From Fulvivirga sp. (GTDB taxonomy: Bacteria > Bacteroidota > Bacteroidia > Cytophagales > Cyclobacteriaceae), in the NCBI GenBank assembly GCA_028280565.1, contig JANQLQ010000088.1, positions 1 through 64,000 on the forward strand: 64,000 bases of DNA. The letters run 5' to 3'. The translations under genes were made by a program, and so were the position numbers. Below the pieces are notes generated by a model. It saw only the letters and a program-made list of their open reading frames with translations, was not told the DNA's origin and ran no database searches. Of the stretch, positions 40,365-49,559 are shown one piece after another (positions within the stretch are counted from its first letter, which is position 1; each line of letters begins with the position of its first letter).

Positions 40365-42470
40365 ATGAGTACACTTGAAAAGTCTTTTTACCATGTGAAA
40401 GACCTCTGGGATAAAGAAAAAGAGGCTGAGTTTGATGGAGATGAGGTAGCCCTTCTCCTTTACCGGTCGAACCTGTTGGGAAGTGACCTGCGTATTACGA
40501 ATTATGGTGGGGGAAACACCAGTTGCAAGACGATAGAGAAAAACCCGGTGAACAAAGAGGATACACAGGTAATGTGGGTAAAGGGGTCCGGGGGAGATAT
40601 AGGTACACTGACTAGGAGTGGACTTGCCGGGTTATATGTCGATCGCCTTCATGATTTGAAAAAGATATACAGGGGCTTGGCTTTCGAGGATGAAATGGTT
40701 GATCTATTTAATCACTGCATCTTCGATCTCAATTCAAGAGCGCCGTCTATCGACACACCGTTACACGCCTTCTTACCGTATCGTCACATCGATCATTTGC
40801 ATCCGGATGCCGTTATTGCTATTGCGGCAGCTAAGGACGGCGAGCAGATCACACAGGAGATCTACCAGGGAAAGGTGGCCTGGATCCCCTGGCAACGACC
40901 GGGATTTGACCTAGCCCTAAAATTGGAAAAATGTATCGAGGAAAATCCCGGGATAGAAGGGATCGTGCTGGGAGGTCATGGCCTTTTCACATGGGGAGAT
41001 ACGGCTTATGAATGCTACCTGAACAGCTTGGACAAAATAGATAGTGCAGCGGAGTATTTGGAGCGGAATTACGGGAAAAAACGCCCGGTTTTTGGAGGGG
41101 CTAAGATCGAAGCACTACCTAGGGAAAAAAGGCTTGCACAAGCGGCAAAACTTATTCCTTTACTTAGGGGGTTATGCTCTGGCTACAGCAAAATGATCGG
41201 CCATTTTACCGATGATGAAAGAGTACTGGAATTCATTAATAGCCACGATCTTGAAAGATTGGCGCCCTTAGGCACCAGCTGTCCCGATCACTTCTTAAGA
41301 ACTAAGATACGACCCCTTGTACTCCCTTTTGACGCCAGTACCCATGTAGAAAGCGAAGATGTGGGAGAAGCGCTGCAATTGGCTTATGAAGAATACCGGG
41401 CATATTACCAACGGTATTACGAGACCCATAAGCATTCCAATAGCCCGGCGATACGGGACCCTAACCCCGTGATCTTGCTTTGGCCGGGAGTAGGAATGTT
41501 CTCATTTGCTAAAAATAAACAAACCGCCCGTGTGGCCAGTGAGTTCTACATCAATGCCATCAACGTGATGAAAGGTGCAGAAGCTGTTTCCGAATATGTG
41601 TCGCTGCCATTACAAGAAGCCTTTGATATTGAGTATTGGTTGCTGGAAGAGGCCAAACTACAAAGAATGCCAGCTGAAAAGCCTTTGTCACGCAGGAATG
41701 TGATCATCACAGGCGGTTCGGGAGGTATTGGTAAAGCGATAGCGGATAAATTTTCACGGGAAGGCGCTTGTGTTTTTGTTACAGACATTGATGAAGCAGC
41801 GCTGGAAGCTTTTGCCAGTGCGTATGGTAAAGACAGTGTATCGTACGCCGTGATGGACGTGACCGACAAAGCATCCGTAGAAAGTGCCTATGAAAAGGCA
41901 AATCTTTTCTTTGGGGGCGCCGATATCATTGTAAATTGTGCCGGCCTGGCCATTTCCAAGCCTATGCTGGAGACCACAGATAGGGACTGGGATATCCTTC
42001 AAAATGTAATTGTAAAAGGCCAGTTTGATGTGACGAAGAAAGGAGTGGGATACATCCGCGATATGGGATTTGAAGGGGACGTTGTTAACATTGCCAGTAA
42101 AAACGGGTTGGTGTCCGGGCCTAATAATGTTGCCTACGGTACTGCTAAGGCCGCCCAGATCCATATGTCACGATTGATGGCCGCCGAATTCGGGCCCGAT
42201 AAGATCCGTGTAAATGTGGTGAACCCGGACGCTGTGATCAGCGGGAGCAAGATATGGGAGGGAGACTGGGCTGACGGTCGTGCCAAAGCCCACGGCATTA
42301 CCCCCGGGGAGTTGCCTAAGCACTATGCCAAGCGGACCTTGCTGAATGAGATTATCGAAGTTGAAGATATTGCCAACGCCACCTTCGCGTTTGTAAGCGG
42401 TTTGCTTTCTAAAAGTACAGGCAATATATTGAACGTCGACGGGGGAATAGCGCCGGCATTCCCACGGTAA
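40365..42470 (+). CDS. rhaEW: Fused L-rhamnulose-1-P aldolase / lactaldehyde-type dehydrogenase
   Basis: 701-aa bifunctional enzyme. Residues 1-~430 are a class II (zinc) aldolase: ITNYGGGNTSCK, VMWVKGSGGDIG, SIDTPLHAFLPYRHIDHLHPDA (histidine ligands) and GGHGLFTWG. Residues ~440-701 are a short-chain dehydrogenase: NAD motif TGGSGGIGKAIA near 447, NCAG near 520 and YGTAKAAQ (catalytic Tyr/Lys) near 590. It splits rhamnulose-1-phosphate into DHAP and lactaldehyde and oxidises the latter to lactate. Same architecture as Bacillus RhaEW/YuxG. First gene of a plus-strand three-gene operon, followed 25 bp later by the isomerase. Confidence 0.92.
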   Translation: MSTLEKSFYHVKDLWDKEKEAEFDGDEVALLLYRSNLLGSDLRITNYGGGNTSCKTIEKNPVNKEDTQVMWVKGSGGDIGTLTRSGLAGLYVDRLHDLKKIYRGLAFEDEMVDLFNHCIFDLNSRAPSIDTPLHAFLPYRHIDHLHPDAVIAIAAAKDGEQITQEIYQGKVAWIPWQRPGFDLALKLEKCIEENPGIEGIVLGGHGLFTWGDTAYECYLNSLDKIDSAAEYLERNYGKKRPVFGGAKIEALPREKRLAQAAKLIPLLRGLCSGYSKMIGHFTDDERVLEFINSHDLERLAPLGTSCPDHFLRTKIRPLVLPFDASTHVESEDVGEALQLAYEEYRAYYQRYYETHKHSNSPAIRDPNPVILLWPGVGMFSFAKNKQTARVASEFYINAINVMKGAEAVSEYVSLPLQEAFDIEYWLLEEAKLQRMPAEKPLSRRNVIITGGSGGIGKAIADKFSREGACVFVTDIDEAALEAFASAYGKDSVSYAVMDVTDKASVESAYEKANLFFGGADIIVNCAGLAISKPMLETTDRDWDILQNVIVKGQFDVTKKGVGYIRDMGFEGDVVNIASKNGLVSGPNNVAYGTAKAAQIHMSRLMAAEFGPDKIRVNVVNPDAVISGSKIWEGDWADGRAKAHGITPGELPKHYAKRTLLNEIIEVEDIANATFAFVSGLLSKSTGNILNVDGGIAPAFPR

Positions 42471-42495
42471 GTGAAGGGCAAGAATAGGGAGCAAT

Positions 42496-43770
42496 ATGCA
42501 CATAGATAAAAATCGACTTGAAAAGCTCAATAAAGAAAGACTACCCCGGCATCAAAGACTATTAGAATTGTCAATGGCTCACTTGGAAGGCCAAGGTATT
42601 GACATGGAAGACGTGGTCAAGGAGCTGCAAGCTTTCCAGATGGCTATCCCCAGTTGGGCTCTAGGCACAGGTGGAACGCGCTTTGGAAGGTTTGCCGGCG
42701 GTGGGGAACCTAGGGACCTGCAAGAAAAGATCGCTGACGTGGGGGTGTTGCATGCCTTGAATCAATCTAGCGGAGCGATTTCGCTGCATATTCCTTGGGA
42801 TGTTCCAAGTGACTTCCAAGCAATAAAAGACTTGGCAAGATCCTATGACCTGGTCTTTGATGCCGTAAATTCCAACACGTTCCAGGACCAGCCAGGTCAA
42901 CCACTCTCGTATAAATTCGGTTCCTTAAGCCATATAAGCGCTGACGTTCGTGCGCAAGCTATTGAACATAACTTGGAGGTGATCAAGATAGGCGAACAAT
43001 TGGGGTCAAAAGCACTTACAGTGTGGTTGGCCGATGGGTCCAGCTTCCCGGGGCAGCATAGCTTCAGGACTGCTTTCGAGAATACACTCGACTCCCTTCA
43101 GTCGATATACAAACATTTACCCACCGGGTGGTCTGTTTTTATCGAATACAAACCTTACGAACCCAATTTCTATTCTATGGTGATCCCCGATTGGGGCACA
43201 TCCCATTTGTTAGCTTCTAAGTTAGGACCACAGGCCAGTTGCCTGGTGGACCTGGGACATCACTTGCCCAACACCAACATCGAGCAGATCGTGGCTATTT
43301 TGATGATGGAAGGCAAACTCGGTGGGTTTCATTTTAACGATTCCAAATACGGTGATGACGACCTTACCGTGGGTGCCTTAAAGCCCTACCAGCTTTTCCT
43401 TATTTTTAACGAGCTAGTCGACGACATGAAAAACACCGCTTCCCGCCCATCTTGGATGATCGATGCCAGTCATAACCTGAAAGACCCTATGGAAGACCTC
43501 CTACAGTCTATCGAGGCCATACTGATCGCGTACGCACAGGCATTGCTCGTAGACCGTACAAAACTTCTCGAAGCCCAGCAGGCCAATGACGCTACGCTAG
43601 CCCAAGAAGTATTGCAAGAGGCTTACCGTACGGATGTGCGTGCCTTAGTGGCCGAGGCTAGGAGAAGGGCAGGTGGGGCATTGTCGCCAATAGTGGTATT
43701 CCGGGCGCTGGGCATTCGAAATACATTGGTCAAGGAAAGAGGTTCATCCGTGACCAGTACGGGCCTTTAG
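42496..43770 (+). CDS. rhaI: L-rhamnose isomerase (RhaI type)
   Basis: 424-aa TIM-barrel sugar isomerase, expected to convert L-rhamnose to L-rhamnulose. Signature segments: PSWALGTGGTRFGRF near residue 53, LHIPWD, FIEYKPYEPNFYSMVIPDWGTS (metal-binding Glu), CLVDLGHHLPNTN (Asp/His) and GFHFNDSKYGDDDLTVG. This matches the Pseudomonas stutzeri type rather than E. coli RhaA. The family accepts several aldoses in vitro, but its place between aldolase and kinase genes points to rhamnose. Co-transcribed with both (spacings 25 and 10 bp). Confidence 0.9.
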   Translation: MHIDKNRLEKLNKERLPRHQRLLELSMAHLEGQGIDMEDVVKELQAFQMAIPSWALGTGGTRFGRFAGGGEPRDLQEKIADVGVLHALNQSSGAISLHIPWDVPSDFQAIKDLARSYDLVFDAVNSNTFQDQPGQPLSYKFGSLSHISADVRAQAIEHNLEVIKIGEQLGSKALTVWLADGSSFPGQHSFRTAFENTLDSLQSIYKHLPTGWSVFIEYKPYEPNFYSMVIPDWGTSHLLASKLGPQASCLVDLGHHLPNTNIEQIVAILMMEGKLGGFHFNDSKYGDDDLTVGALKPYQLFLIFNELVDDMKNTASRPSWMIDASHNLKDPMEDLLQSIEAILIAYAQALLVDRTKLLEAQQANDATLAQEVLQEAYRTDVRALVAEARRRAGGALSPIVVFRALGIRNTLVKERGSSVTSTGL

Positions 43771-43780
43771 TTCCATTCCC

Positions 43781-45151
43781 ATGGATGTAACCGTTATATT
43801 TGATATAGGCAAAACCCATAAGAAGTTTTTGCTTTTCGATGATCAGCTTAACATCATCTCTGAGCACACGCATAAAACCTGGGAGGTCCAAGATGATGAT
43901 GGTGATCCTTGTGATGACCTACAGGCTATTACGAGCTGGGTTTGCTCAGAGTTGAACACCATCATGAAAAGCCGGGAGTTTACCGTCAAAAAACTCAATT
44001 TTTCCACCTACGGCGCCTCCTTGGTACATTTAGACGGCAACGATCAGCCCGTAGCGCCTCTTTACAATTACCTTAAACCCATTCCCCTGTCAATAGAGGA
44101 TGATTTTTATGGAAAGTATGGTCCCCGGGAGGAGTTTTCGTCACAAGTGTCTTCGCCGGCCTTGGGCATGCTCAATTCCGGCTTGCAACTGTATTGGCTT
44201 AAGCAGGTCAAACCACGAGTCTACGATTCCATAAAGACTAGTCTCCACCTGCCAAATTATATGGCCTATCTTTTTCATGGTAAAAAAGTAGCAGAGCTTA
44301 CCAGCATTGGTTGTCATACGGCATTATGGAGTTTTCAAAGTAACGGCTATCACCCTTGGGTACAGGAAGAGCGTGTCAATACAAAGCTCCCGGCGATCGT
44401 AAATACCTGTACAACATTTCCCTACACCGGAGACCCTGCAATACAAGTTGGGGTAGGCATTCATGATAGCTCCGCCGCACTCATTCCGTATTTGGTACAG
44501 TCTCAAGATCCTTTTATTTTGTTATCCACAGGAACCTGGAATATAGCGCTTAACCCATTCAACAACCACCTCCTTGGCCCGCTGGACCTGGAAAAAGATA
44601 GCCTTCACTATTTTTCTTTTGAAGGGAAACCTGTGATGGCCAATCGACTTTTCCTTGGGAATGAGCACGATGTTTGGAATCGTAAACTGTCAGAATACTT
44701 CAATAAAAGTATAACCTATCATAGAAGTATTCTCCCCGATGAAAGCATCATACGACATTTGATGGACAGGAAAGGTTGTTGGAGCCATTTCGACCTGGTG
44801 AAGTATCATAAATGCCAAAACAGCCTTTCACCGCTAGGAGATGATGTAGAGCCAACCGACTTCACAAGCTACGAAGAGGCGTATCATGACCTAGTCCTGA
44901 AACTTGCAGCATGCCAGGTGCAGTCGATAGGAAATGTACAGGGTGAAGTGCCTATAGAAAATATCTTTATCACCGGGGGGTTTATTGAAAATCGTATTTT
45001 TACCTGGCTGCTGGCAAGGCATTTTACTGGTAAAAGGGTATTTACTACGTCATTACAAAGGGCGAGCGCTCTTGGCGCTGCTCTTGTTATGGGAAATACC
45101 AAAGAGCAAAAGCCAGTAGAACTCTTTATTGCGCGGCCAATAGAAACTTAA
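43781..45151 (+). CDS. rhaB: FGGY-family kinase, probable L-rhamnulokinase
   Basis: 456 aa. N-terminal phosphate-binding motif VIFDIGKTHKKFLLFD, then FSTYGASLVHLDGNDQPVAPLYNY, and the FGGY C-terminal ATPase part STGTWNIALNPF and FITGGFIENRIF. It should phosphorylate L-rhamnulose to rhamnulose-1-phosphate for the fused aldolase. The divergent sequence means substrate is inferred from the operon. Last gene of the rhamnose operon; a hairpin lies ~47 bp downstream. Confidence 0.85.
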   Translation: MDVTVIFDIGKTHKKFLLFDDQLNIISEHTHKTWEVQDDDGDPCDDLQAITSWVCSELNTIMKSREFTVKKLNFSTYGASLVHLDGNDQPVAPLYNYLKPIPLSIEDDFYGKYGPREEFSSQVSSPALGMLNSGLQLYWLKQVKPRVYDSIKTSLHLPNYMAYLFHGKKVAELTSIGCHTALWSFQSNGYHPWVQEERVNTKLPAIVNTCTTFPYTGDPAIQVGVGIHDSSAALIPYLVQSQDPFILLSTGTWNIALNPFNNHLLGPLDLEKDSLHYFSFEGKPVMANRLFLGNEHDVWNRKLSEYFNKSITYHRSILPDESIIRHLMDRKGCWSHFDLVKYHKCQNSLSPLGDDVEPTDFTSYEEAYHDLVLKLAACQVQSIGNVQGEVPIENIFITGGFIENRIFTWLLARHFTGKRVFTTSLQRASALGAALVMGNTKEQKPVELFIARPIET

Positions 45152-45197
45152 GCATACAAATTCAACGTTTTAGCGCCCAGTTGAAATATGATGACAA

Positions 45198-45246
45198 GCA
45201 GGTTCAGAGCACCTGCATATACTTGGGCACGGGTTTGGAAAACCCG
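45198..45246 (+). terminator. Tandem hairpins after the rhamnose operon
   Basis: GCAGGT/ACCTGC (6-bp stem, 7-base loop) followed by CGGGTTT/AAACCCG (7-bp stem, 3-base loop). They begin 46 bp past the kinase stop and probably end the operon transcript, although no strong T-run follows. Confidence 0.45.
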
Positions 45247-45420
45247 CACCAGTTGCTTGACTTTGAAAACGGGACTTAGTGCCCTGCTCTTTGCGCCTGC
45301 CTGCCACAGACATGGCTTTGAATGGATTTAGAACAGGATGTGGATCTCCCATCTTTTACAACTCGCTGGTACTAGGTTTGAAACTAAAAATCTCGTTATT
45401 CATTACTTAAATCTAACAAA

Positions 45421-45611
45421 TTAGTCCCAGTGTTAAGTTAAGTATAATTAGAAGGTTGACCATTTTTCCTATTCCGTTCTTAAAGTCGGCAGTTGGCGAT
45501 GAGCAATCGCCAACCCTCTATTTTTTTGCCTATTGACTTTTGCCCATTGCCTACTGATCAATACCTTAAACCTAACTCATCCTGTACCCGGATCATTTGA
45601 GGCTTAACTTA
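45421..45611. repeat. Dispersed ~190-bp repeat, copy 2
   Basis: Second copy of the element at 92-292, with the same ends (CAGTGTTAAGTTAAG; GAGGCTTAACTT) and about three-quarters identity by eye. It fills the gap between the convergent kinase and permease genes. The whole 45152-45705 gap has no gene. Confidence 0.65.
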
Positions 45612-45705
45612 AAGACTAGGCTTTGTGGTACTTTGGCGGGCCTCACGGTTTAAATTCTGACCGCCAAGAACACTGAGATGTCGCAAAAGCTATTAAGATA
45701 CACTT

Positions 45706-45873
45706 TTACCTGCCTTTTACTAACCAAGGTATAAAGACAAACCATATGATGGTACCCACTAGCATAAACTGCTTGTTTTCTTCAAGAGATACCCCGGCTA
45801 AATGTATAAGCAAGCTGGGAACAATGGTCAAAACCAGCCCGGTGATAGCTGCGATAAAGAGTGCTTTCTTCAT
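45706..45873 (-). CDS. Small two-helix membrane protein coupled to permease
   Basis: 55 aa from ATG 45873 (MKKALFIAAITGLVLTIVPSLLIHL..FMLVGTIIWFVFIPWLVKGR): two membrane helices with a short polar loop. Its ATG overlaps the permease stop as ATGA, so the two are translationally coupled. It resembles the small hypothetical partners found beside NCS1 permeases in Bacteroidota loci; its function is unknown. A longer reading frame to 46008 would overlap the permease by 138 bp and lacks support. Confidence 0.65.
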   Translation of the reverse strand: MKKALFIAAITGLVLTIVPSLLIHLAGVSLEENKQFMLVGTIIWFVFIPWLVKGR

Positions 45874-47261
45874 GTGTTTTGCTGGATGAGTTTGCTGAAT
45901 ACCAGGAACAATACCCCACAGGTGATCCATGCCGGTAAGGTCAGGAAAGATAAAAATATGCCATTGATCTCGGAGATGGAATAATAAAAGATCATGCTGA
46001 TCCCCCATGCCAGCATAACGGCCATGTTAAAACTTATGCCACTTTTCTCGGCATAATCCGGTCGTAGCCCCAGTTTATTGGAGAGGTAATGATCAAAAAC
46101 GATCACGGCGCCAATGGGTGATAATATGAAACCATAGGTAGCCACAAACCCGAGCAGTTTCATAGCAAAGGCTGGGAATATCCCGGCAAGCGTAGCCAAT
46201 CCACCGGCCAAAAGGGTTATCGCGAAAGTCGAGGCCTTGGGCATGATGGCTTGGAAAGCCAACCCAGCCCGGTAGATCGTGGGATTGGCGGTGGTCCATC
46301 CGGCTACAATAACTACGAATATACCAGTGATGCCCACGGCATGGTAAGCCATAGGACCTGGTGAAACGGGCGGAGCCTCTCCATTGGCTAACAAGGCTAC
46401 AGCTCCAGGAGACCTCAAAAACACGGCGTACAACAAAGCAGCACATAGCCAGGCCACGTAATGGCCTATGTACATACCCGCTGCTGTGGTCCAGCCCGAG
46501 GAGTTTTTCTTAGCATACCGGAAAACCGACATATCGGCCATGCCTATGTGCATAGTAGCATTGCAAAACCAAGAGAAAAACATGACATGCCAAAACGTGA
46601 ATTTTGGTTGCCCTGGGAAAGGTTCCCCCCCTTCTCCCCAAGTAGCCCAAAAATCCTCCCAGGAATTGACGTTAAGCTGTTGGAGGGCTACTAAACCACA
46701 GGCTATAAATACTAATACCATCCAAGGAGCGGCAATATTCGCGAACCTGGACACAGAATTATAGCCCCTGGCGGCTACTAAAGAAATAACCGCCCCAATG
46801 ATAATAACGATAAAGATCCAAAGCGGGCCGTTGGGTAACGTATCATTCAGACCCGGCATTTTCATACCAAAGGGTATACCTACTGCGGTTGCAGACACGG
46901 TGATCATGCTACCTGCCAAAAAGCAAAAGAGTATTCCATTGGCAAGGTTATACAAAGTGACCAAGCTTTTGCCACATATTTTCTCAAGTTTGTAGTAAAG
47001 AGTAAGACGGACATCAGTGGAAATGGGCACACAGATATAGCGCCAACTTAAAACAGCAAGCAGGTTACCCACCAAAAGCCCGACGATCAAGTCGAACGCG
47101 CTCACCCCTGCAGTGAGGAACAATGGACCGATCATGAACTCGGTCCCTGCAGTATGTTCCCCGGCATACATTCCTAAAAAGCTCTTCCAGCCCTTCCACT
47201 CCTGCCGCGGTACCGGCTCACGCTCGTATTCGTTTACTGTTGTCTTATTGTTTTCTTCCAT
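45870..47261 (-). CDS. NCS1-type permease, candidate rhamnose/sugar importer
   Basis: 463-aa inner-membrane transporter with about 12 hydrophobic segments. It looks like the cytosine/purine/allantoin permease superfamily: FLGMYAGEHTAGTEFMIGPLFL near the N-terminus, GYNSVSRFANIAAPWM in helix 5-6 region and AYHAVGITGIFVVIVAGWTTANPTIYRAG later. Classical members import nucleobases, but this one sits between the rhamnose operon and a copy of the shared operator, and no other inner-membrane sugar transporter is present in the locus. Rhamnose or oligosaccharide transport is therefore inferred. Coupled to the small membrane gene. Confidence 0.8.
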   Translation of the reverse strand: MEENNKTTVNEYEREPVPRQEWKGWKSFLGMYAGEHTAGTEFMIGPLFLTAGVSAFDLIVGLLVGNLLAVLSWRYICVPISTDVRLTLYYKLEKICGKSLVTLYNLANGILFCFLAGSMITVSATAVGIPFGMKMPGLNDTLPNGPLWIFIVIIIGAVISLVAARGYNSVSRFANIAAPWMVLVFIACGLVALQQLNVNSWEDFWATWGEGGEPFPGQPKFTFWHVMFFSWFCNATMHIGMADMSVFRYAKKNSSGWTTAAGMYIGHYVAWLCAALLYAVFLRSPGAVALLANGEAPPVSPGPMAYHAVGITGIFVVIVAGWTTANPTIYRAGLAFQAIMPKASTFAITLLAGGLATLAGIFPAFAMKLLGFVATYGFILSPIGAVIVFDHYLSNKLGLRPDYAEKSGISFNMAVMLAWGISMIFYYSISEINGIFLSFLTLPAWITCGVLFLVFSKLIQQNT

Positions 47262-47808
47262 GAAAAGAAATAAGGTTTAATTACTGAAAAACAGCGTATT
47301 ACAAACTTATTAAGTGGATGGAAACAAAGTATTATTTTCAACACTTTATCGTACTATCAGGTAGCTTGCCCATGTCTTTGGTCAAGCAACTTAAGTAAAG
47401 AGGGCCAGCATACTATCCTGTACTACCCGGTGAGGACTACAGTCGATAGGATAAGAGCGTATTGACAGGATTTATCAATGGATACAGTAACAGGCAGGAA
47501 AGCTGGAATAGGAGGGAAAATAATAAACAGTATTTGGTAAAGAATTTTGTACCAATGTCCATTCATCTACCTTAGTCGTAGGTTAAGCGTTGCGGTCCTA
47601 CGACTTAATGATCGGGAGAGTGTCCACTCGTAAATGGAAGTAGAACGTATACTTAAAACCAGGTGGTAGGCTGTGGTTACTGAAAAGTCAATGTGCAAAA
47701 AATGAGGTTTTCTACACATGAAAACAACACATGATTTTTATGATGATGATATTCAATGTTTATTTACAAAATCCTCAAGCACCCTTCATACAGTTTGTTA
47801 TCTACCTT
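47262..47808. promoter_or_regulatory. Permease upstream region
   Basis: 547 bases with no gene. It contains the candidate operator (47413-47426) and, at 47572-47608, a hairpin TTAGTCGTAGG/CCTACGACTTAA with a 14-base loop. The promoter for the permease pair should be near 47300-47400. Confidence 0.5.
47413..47426 (+). promoter_or_regulatory. Candidate GntR operator upstream of the permease
   Basis: CTATCCTGTACTAC, differing from the copy before the rhamnose operon only in its last base. It lies 152 bp before the permease start. Confidence 0.5.
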
Positions 47809-48294
47809 TTAATCGAATGAAACAACCAATCCGTATTTTCCATACCTATTAATAAAACCTAGTAAATCCTTAATTGGACAACTCAAAGTGTTTTTTGAAA
47901 CACTGTATTTGATACAACCTTCAGTAGGGCCGGGTGTATCATCCGCCCTAAATAATGGTTTTATCATTGGGAAATTAAGCCGAGTCCAAATTTTCTTTAA
48001 CAAACTTAAATTTTTGGTTAAATCATGCCTGTTTTGTAAGGCAATTGTAAAATCAAGATAGTCCAAATTTTTTATGGCATCGTTATCCATTAGGTCTCTG
48101 CCATTATATGTTTTCCAAGCGTTCTGTTCATATTCAACTGATGGAATAGTGCTTATAAACTGGATATTTTGCCATGGTATCAATAATCCTCTTCTCATTA
48201 GGATAGGTTTTACTTCAATGCCATCCTTTGAATAAGTCACCGTTCCTCCAATTGCTGCAAAAAGACCTGGAAATCTATGAGAAATTTTTGCCAT
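47809..48294 (-). CDS. Hypothetical protein
   Basis: 161 aa from ATG 48294, preferred because AGAGG lies about 10 bp before it; the frame is open to 48450. Not recognised. The core has alternating short strands (GGTVTYSKDGIEVKPILMRRG, LLIPWQNIQFI) suggesting a small beta-rich or PH-like fold, and a helix near LSLLKKIWTRL. No signal peptide or membrane helix from this start. It lies downstream of a group II intron insertion on the opposite strand. Confidence 0.5.
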   Translation of the reverse strand: MAKISHRFPGLFAAIGGTVTYSKDGIEVKPILMRRGLLIPWQNIQFISTIPSVEYEQNAWKTYNGRDLMDNDAIKNLDYLDFTIALQNRHDLTKNLSLLKKIWTRLNFPMIKPLFRADDTPGPTEGCIKYSVSKNTLSCPIKDLLGFINRYGKYGLVVSFD

Positions 48295-48619
48295 TTTCAG
48301 GACCTCTTTATGGTAGTAACCTTTTAGCTTCCTGTCATATAAATATTCCAAGAAACTGAGTTTGTAACTTAAAGATAGGAAAGACAGGTAAGAACCACGC
48401 GCCAACCAGGTTGATAGACCTACTGGACGATTTGGTACATACTTGCCCATCGGTCCAGGGTATGAGGCGTGCGTTTGTTTTAAGAGACACGAGGGACGCG
48501 CCCGCTAAGGGTGTTGGCCCTAACTCGAGCGGCCTTAGTGATAGGAAAAGAAGCGGTTGTTTGATGATGGGTATATATTTCAAATTTAACGCGATTTTAG
48601 CATGACTTATACGCGTTGT

Positions 48620-49035
48620 GTGTGCCTTGAATGATGAATAAAGCTCATGAAGTTGAGTGTTTCAAAGAGTGAAAGTCCGCACTTGATGCGGGAGTGGTTG
48701 GAGTGATCTCTGCACTGAAGTAAGCCAGCCTGTACTGACAATGGAAGGCAGGCTGAACAGAAATCACATACAGGGGCTATGAGGCCGGATGAGGCAGCAC
48801 AGCATGCCAAAGTTCAACCCCTTGAAAAAGGCTAGTGCCGAAATAGTAGATATAGCGGCGATAGGCACAAGGATATTCACCTTACCGAGGGAGGTCTCGA
48901 ACCGTACGGGTTACGAGTTGAGTAGTTAGTAGAAGTCATAGTAGCTACTGGTAACGAGCCGATCAAAATCGGGGGACTCACTGGATGGTGTGAAAGGCGT
49001 ACCGTGGGCTTATGGCTCACATCCGTCTACTCGAC
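48620..49035 (+). mobile_element. ORF-less group II intron remnant
   Basis: Starts GTGTG (the group II 5' consensus GUGYG) after exon ACGCGTTGT, runs through AGCTCATGAAGTTGAG, a block near 48790-48900 shared with the 61546 copy (CCGAGGGAGGTCTC), and ends with the domain VI-like hairpin CGTGGG..GCTCAC and CTACTCGAC. Downstream exon is TAGCAC. The 416 bases lack any reverse transcriptase reading frame and domain V is not clear, so it is probably immobile. Joining the exons gives CGTTGTTAGC, an attC-like core read on the bottom strand. Confidence 0.7.
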
Positions 49036-49049
49036 TAGCACTTTCATTC

Positions 49050-49406
49050 ATGGTTAAGATAAAAATTTTGAAACCTTTTTTCGATTTACATGTTCCTAAA
49101 TGTAATGGTAATAAAATTCGCTTGAAATTATTTCGATACATAGTGTTTTTGGTTTCCATTGTGTGGATGGTTGAAGATTTGGTCAAATTCGTATATGTGA
49201 ATCATGATATCTCTACAGTGGCTGTTGAGTGGGTTGGAGGAGAGAAGTTGGAGAAAAAGTCGGAATATGAAATGAAGGAATTTTTAAAACACCTTCCAAG
49301 TCTTCGTTTCTTAGTTAAGGATCGTATCGATAGAGAAACAATTTCCAATTTTTATCAAGCGCCATTACTGTCAATCCCTGAGGTGCCCCCCAAACATTCC
49401 TGTTAA
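49050..49406 (+). CDS. Hypothetical single-helix membrane protein
   Basis: 118 aa from ATG 49050, 15 bp past the intron end; a longer frame would begin inside the intron. One hydrophobic segment FRYIVFLVSIVWMVEDLVKFV (~30-50), basic before it, and a C-terminal part with charged residues. Not recognised. AT-rich. Could be a truncated gene, since its native upstream sequence has been altered by the intron. Confidence 0.4.
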   Translation: MVKIKILKPFFDLHVPKCNGNKIRLKLFRYIVFLVSIVWMVEDLVKFVYVNHDISTVAVEWVGGEKLEKKSEYEMKEFLKHLPSLRFLVKDRIDRETISNFYQAPLLSIPEVPPKHSC

Positions 49407-49559
49407 ACAAGGAAAGTCTCAAAATTGAGATTCGTATTTCGCTGAACTTTTGACCTTTTACCAGTGAAATTAAGCCGGAAGAAGGCAAAATACGATGTGA
49501 TCATTTTGGATTTCCCAGCACCTAATTCACCTGGAATCAATATTTCAAATAATAAAAAA

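Noticed and set aside
45874-46008. 45-codon N-terminal extension of the small membrane protein
   Set aside because: It would overlap the permease by 138 bp; the internal ATG at 45873 overlaps the permease stop as ATGA, which is the usual coupling.
48620-49035. Possible riboswitch or ribosomal RNA fragment because of strong structure
   Set aside because: The GTGTG start, the CTACTCGAC end and the second similar copy fit a group II intron much better.
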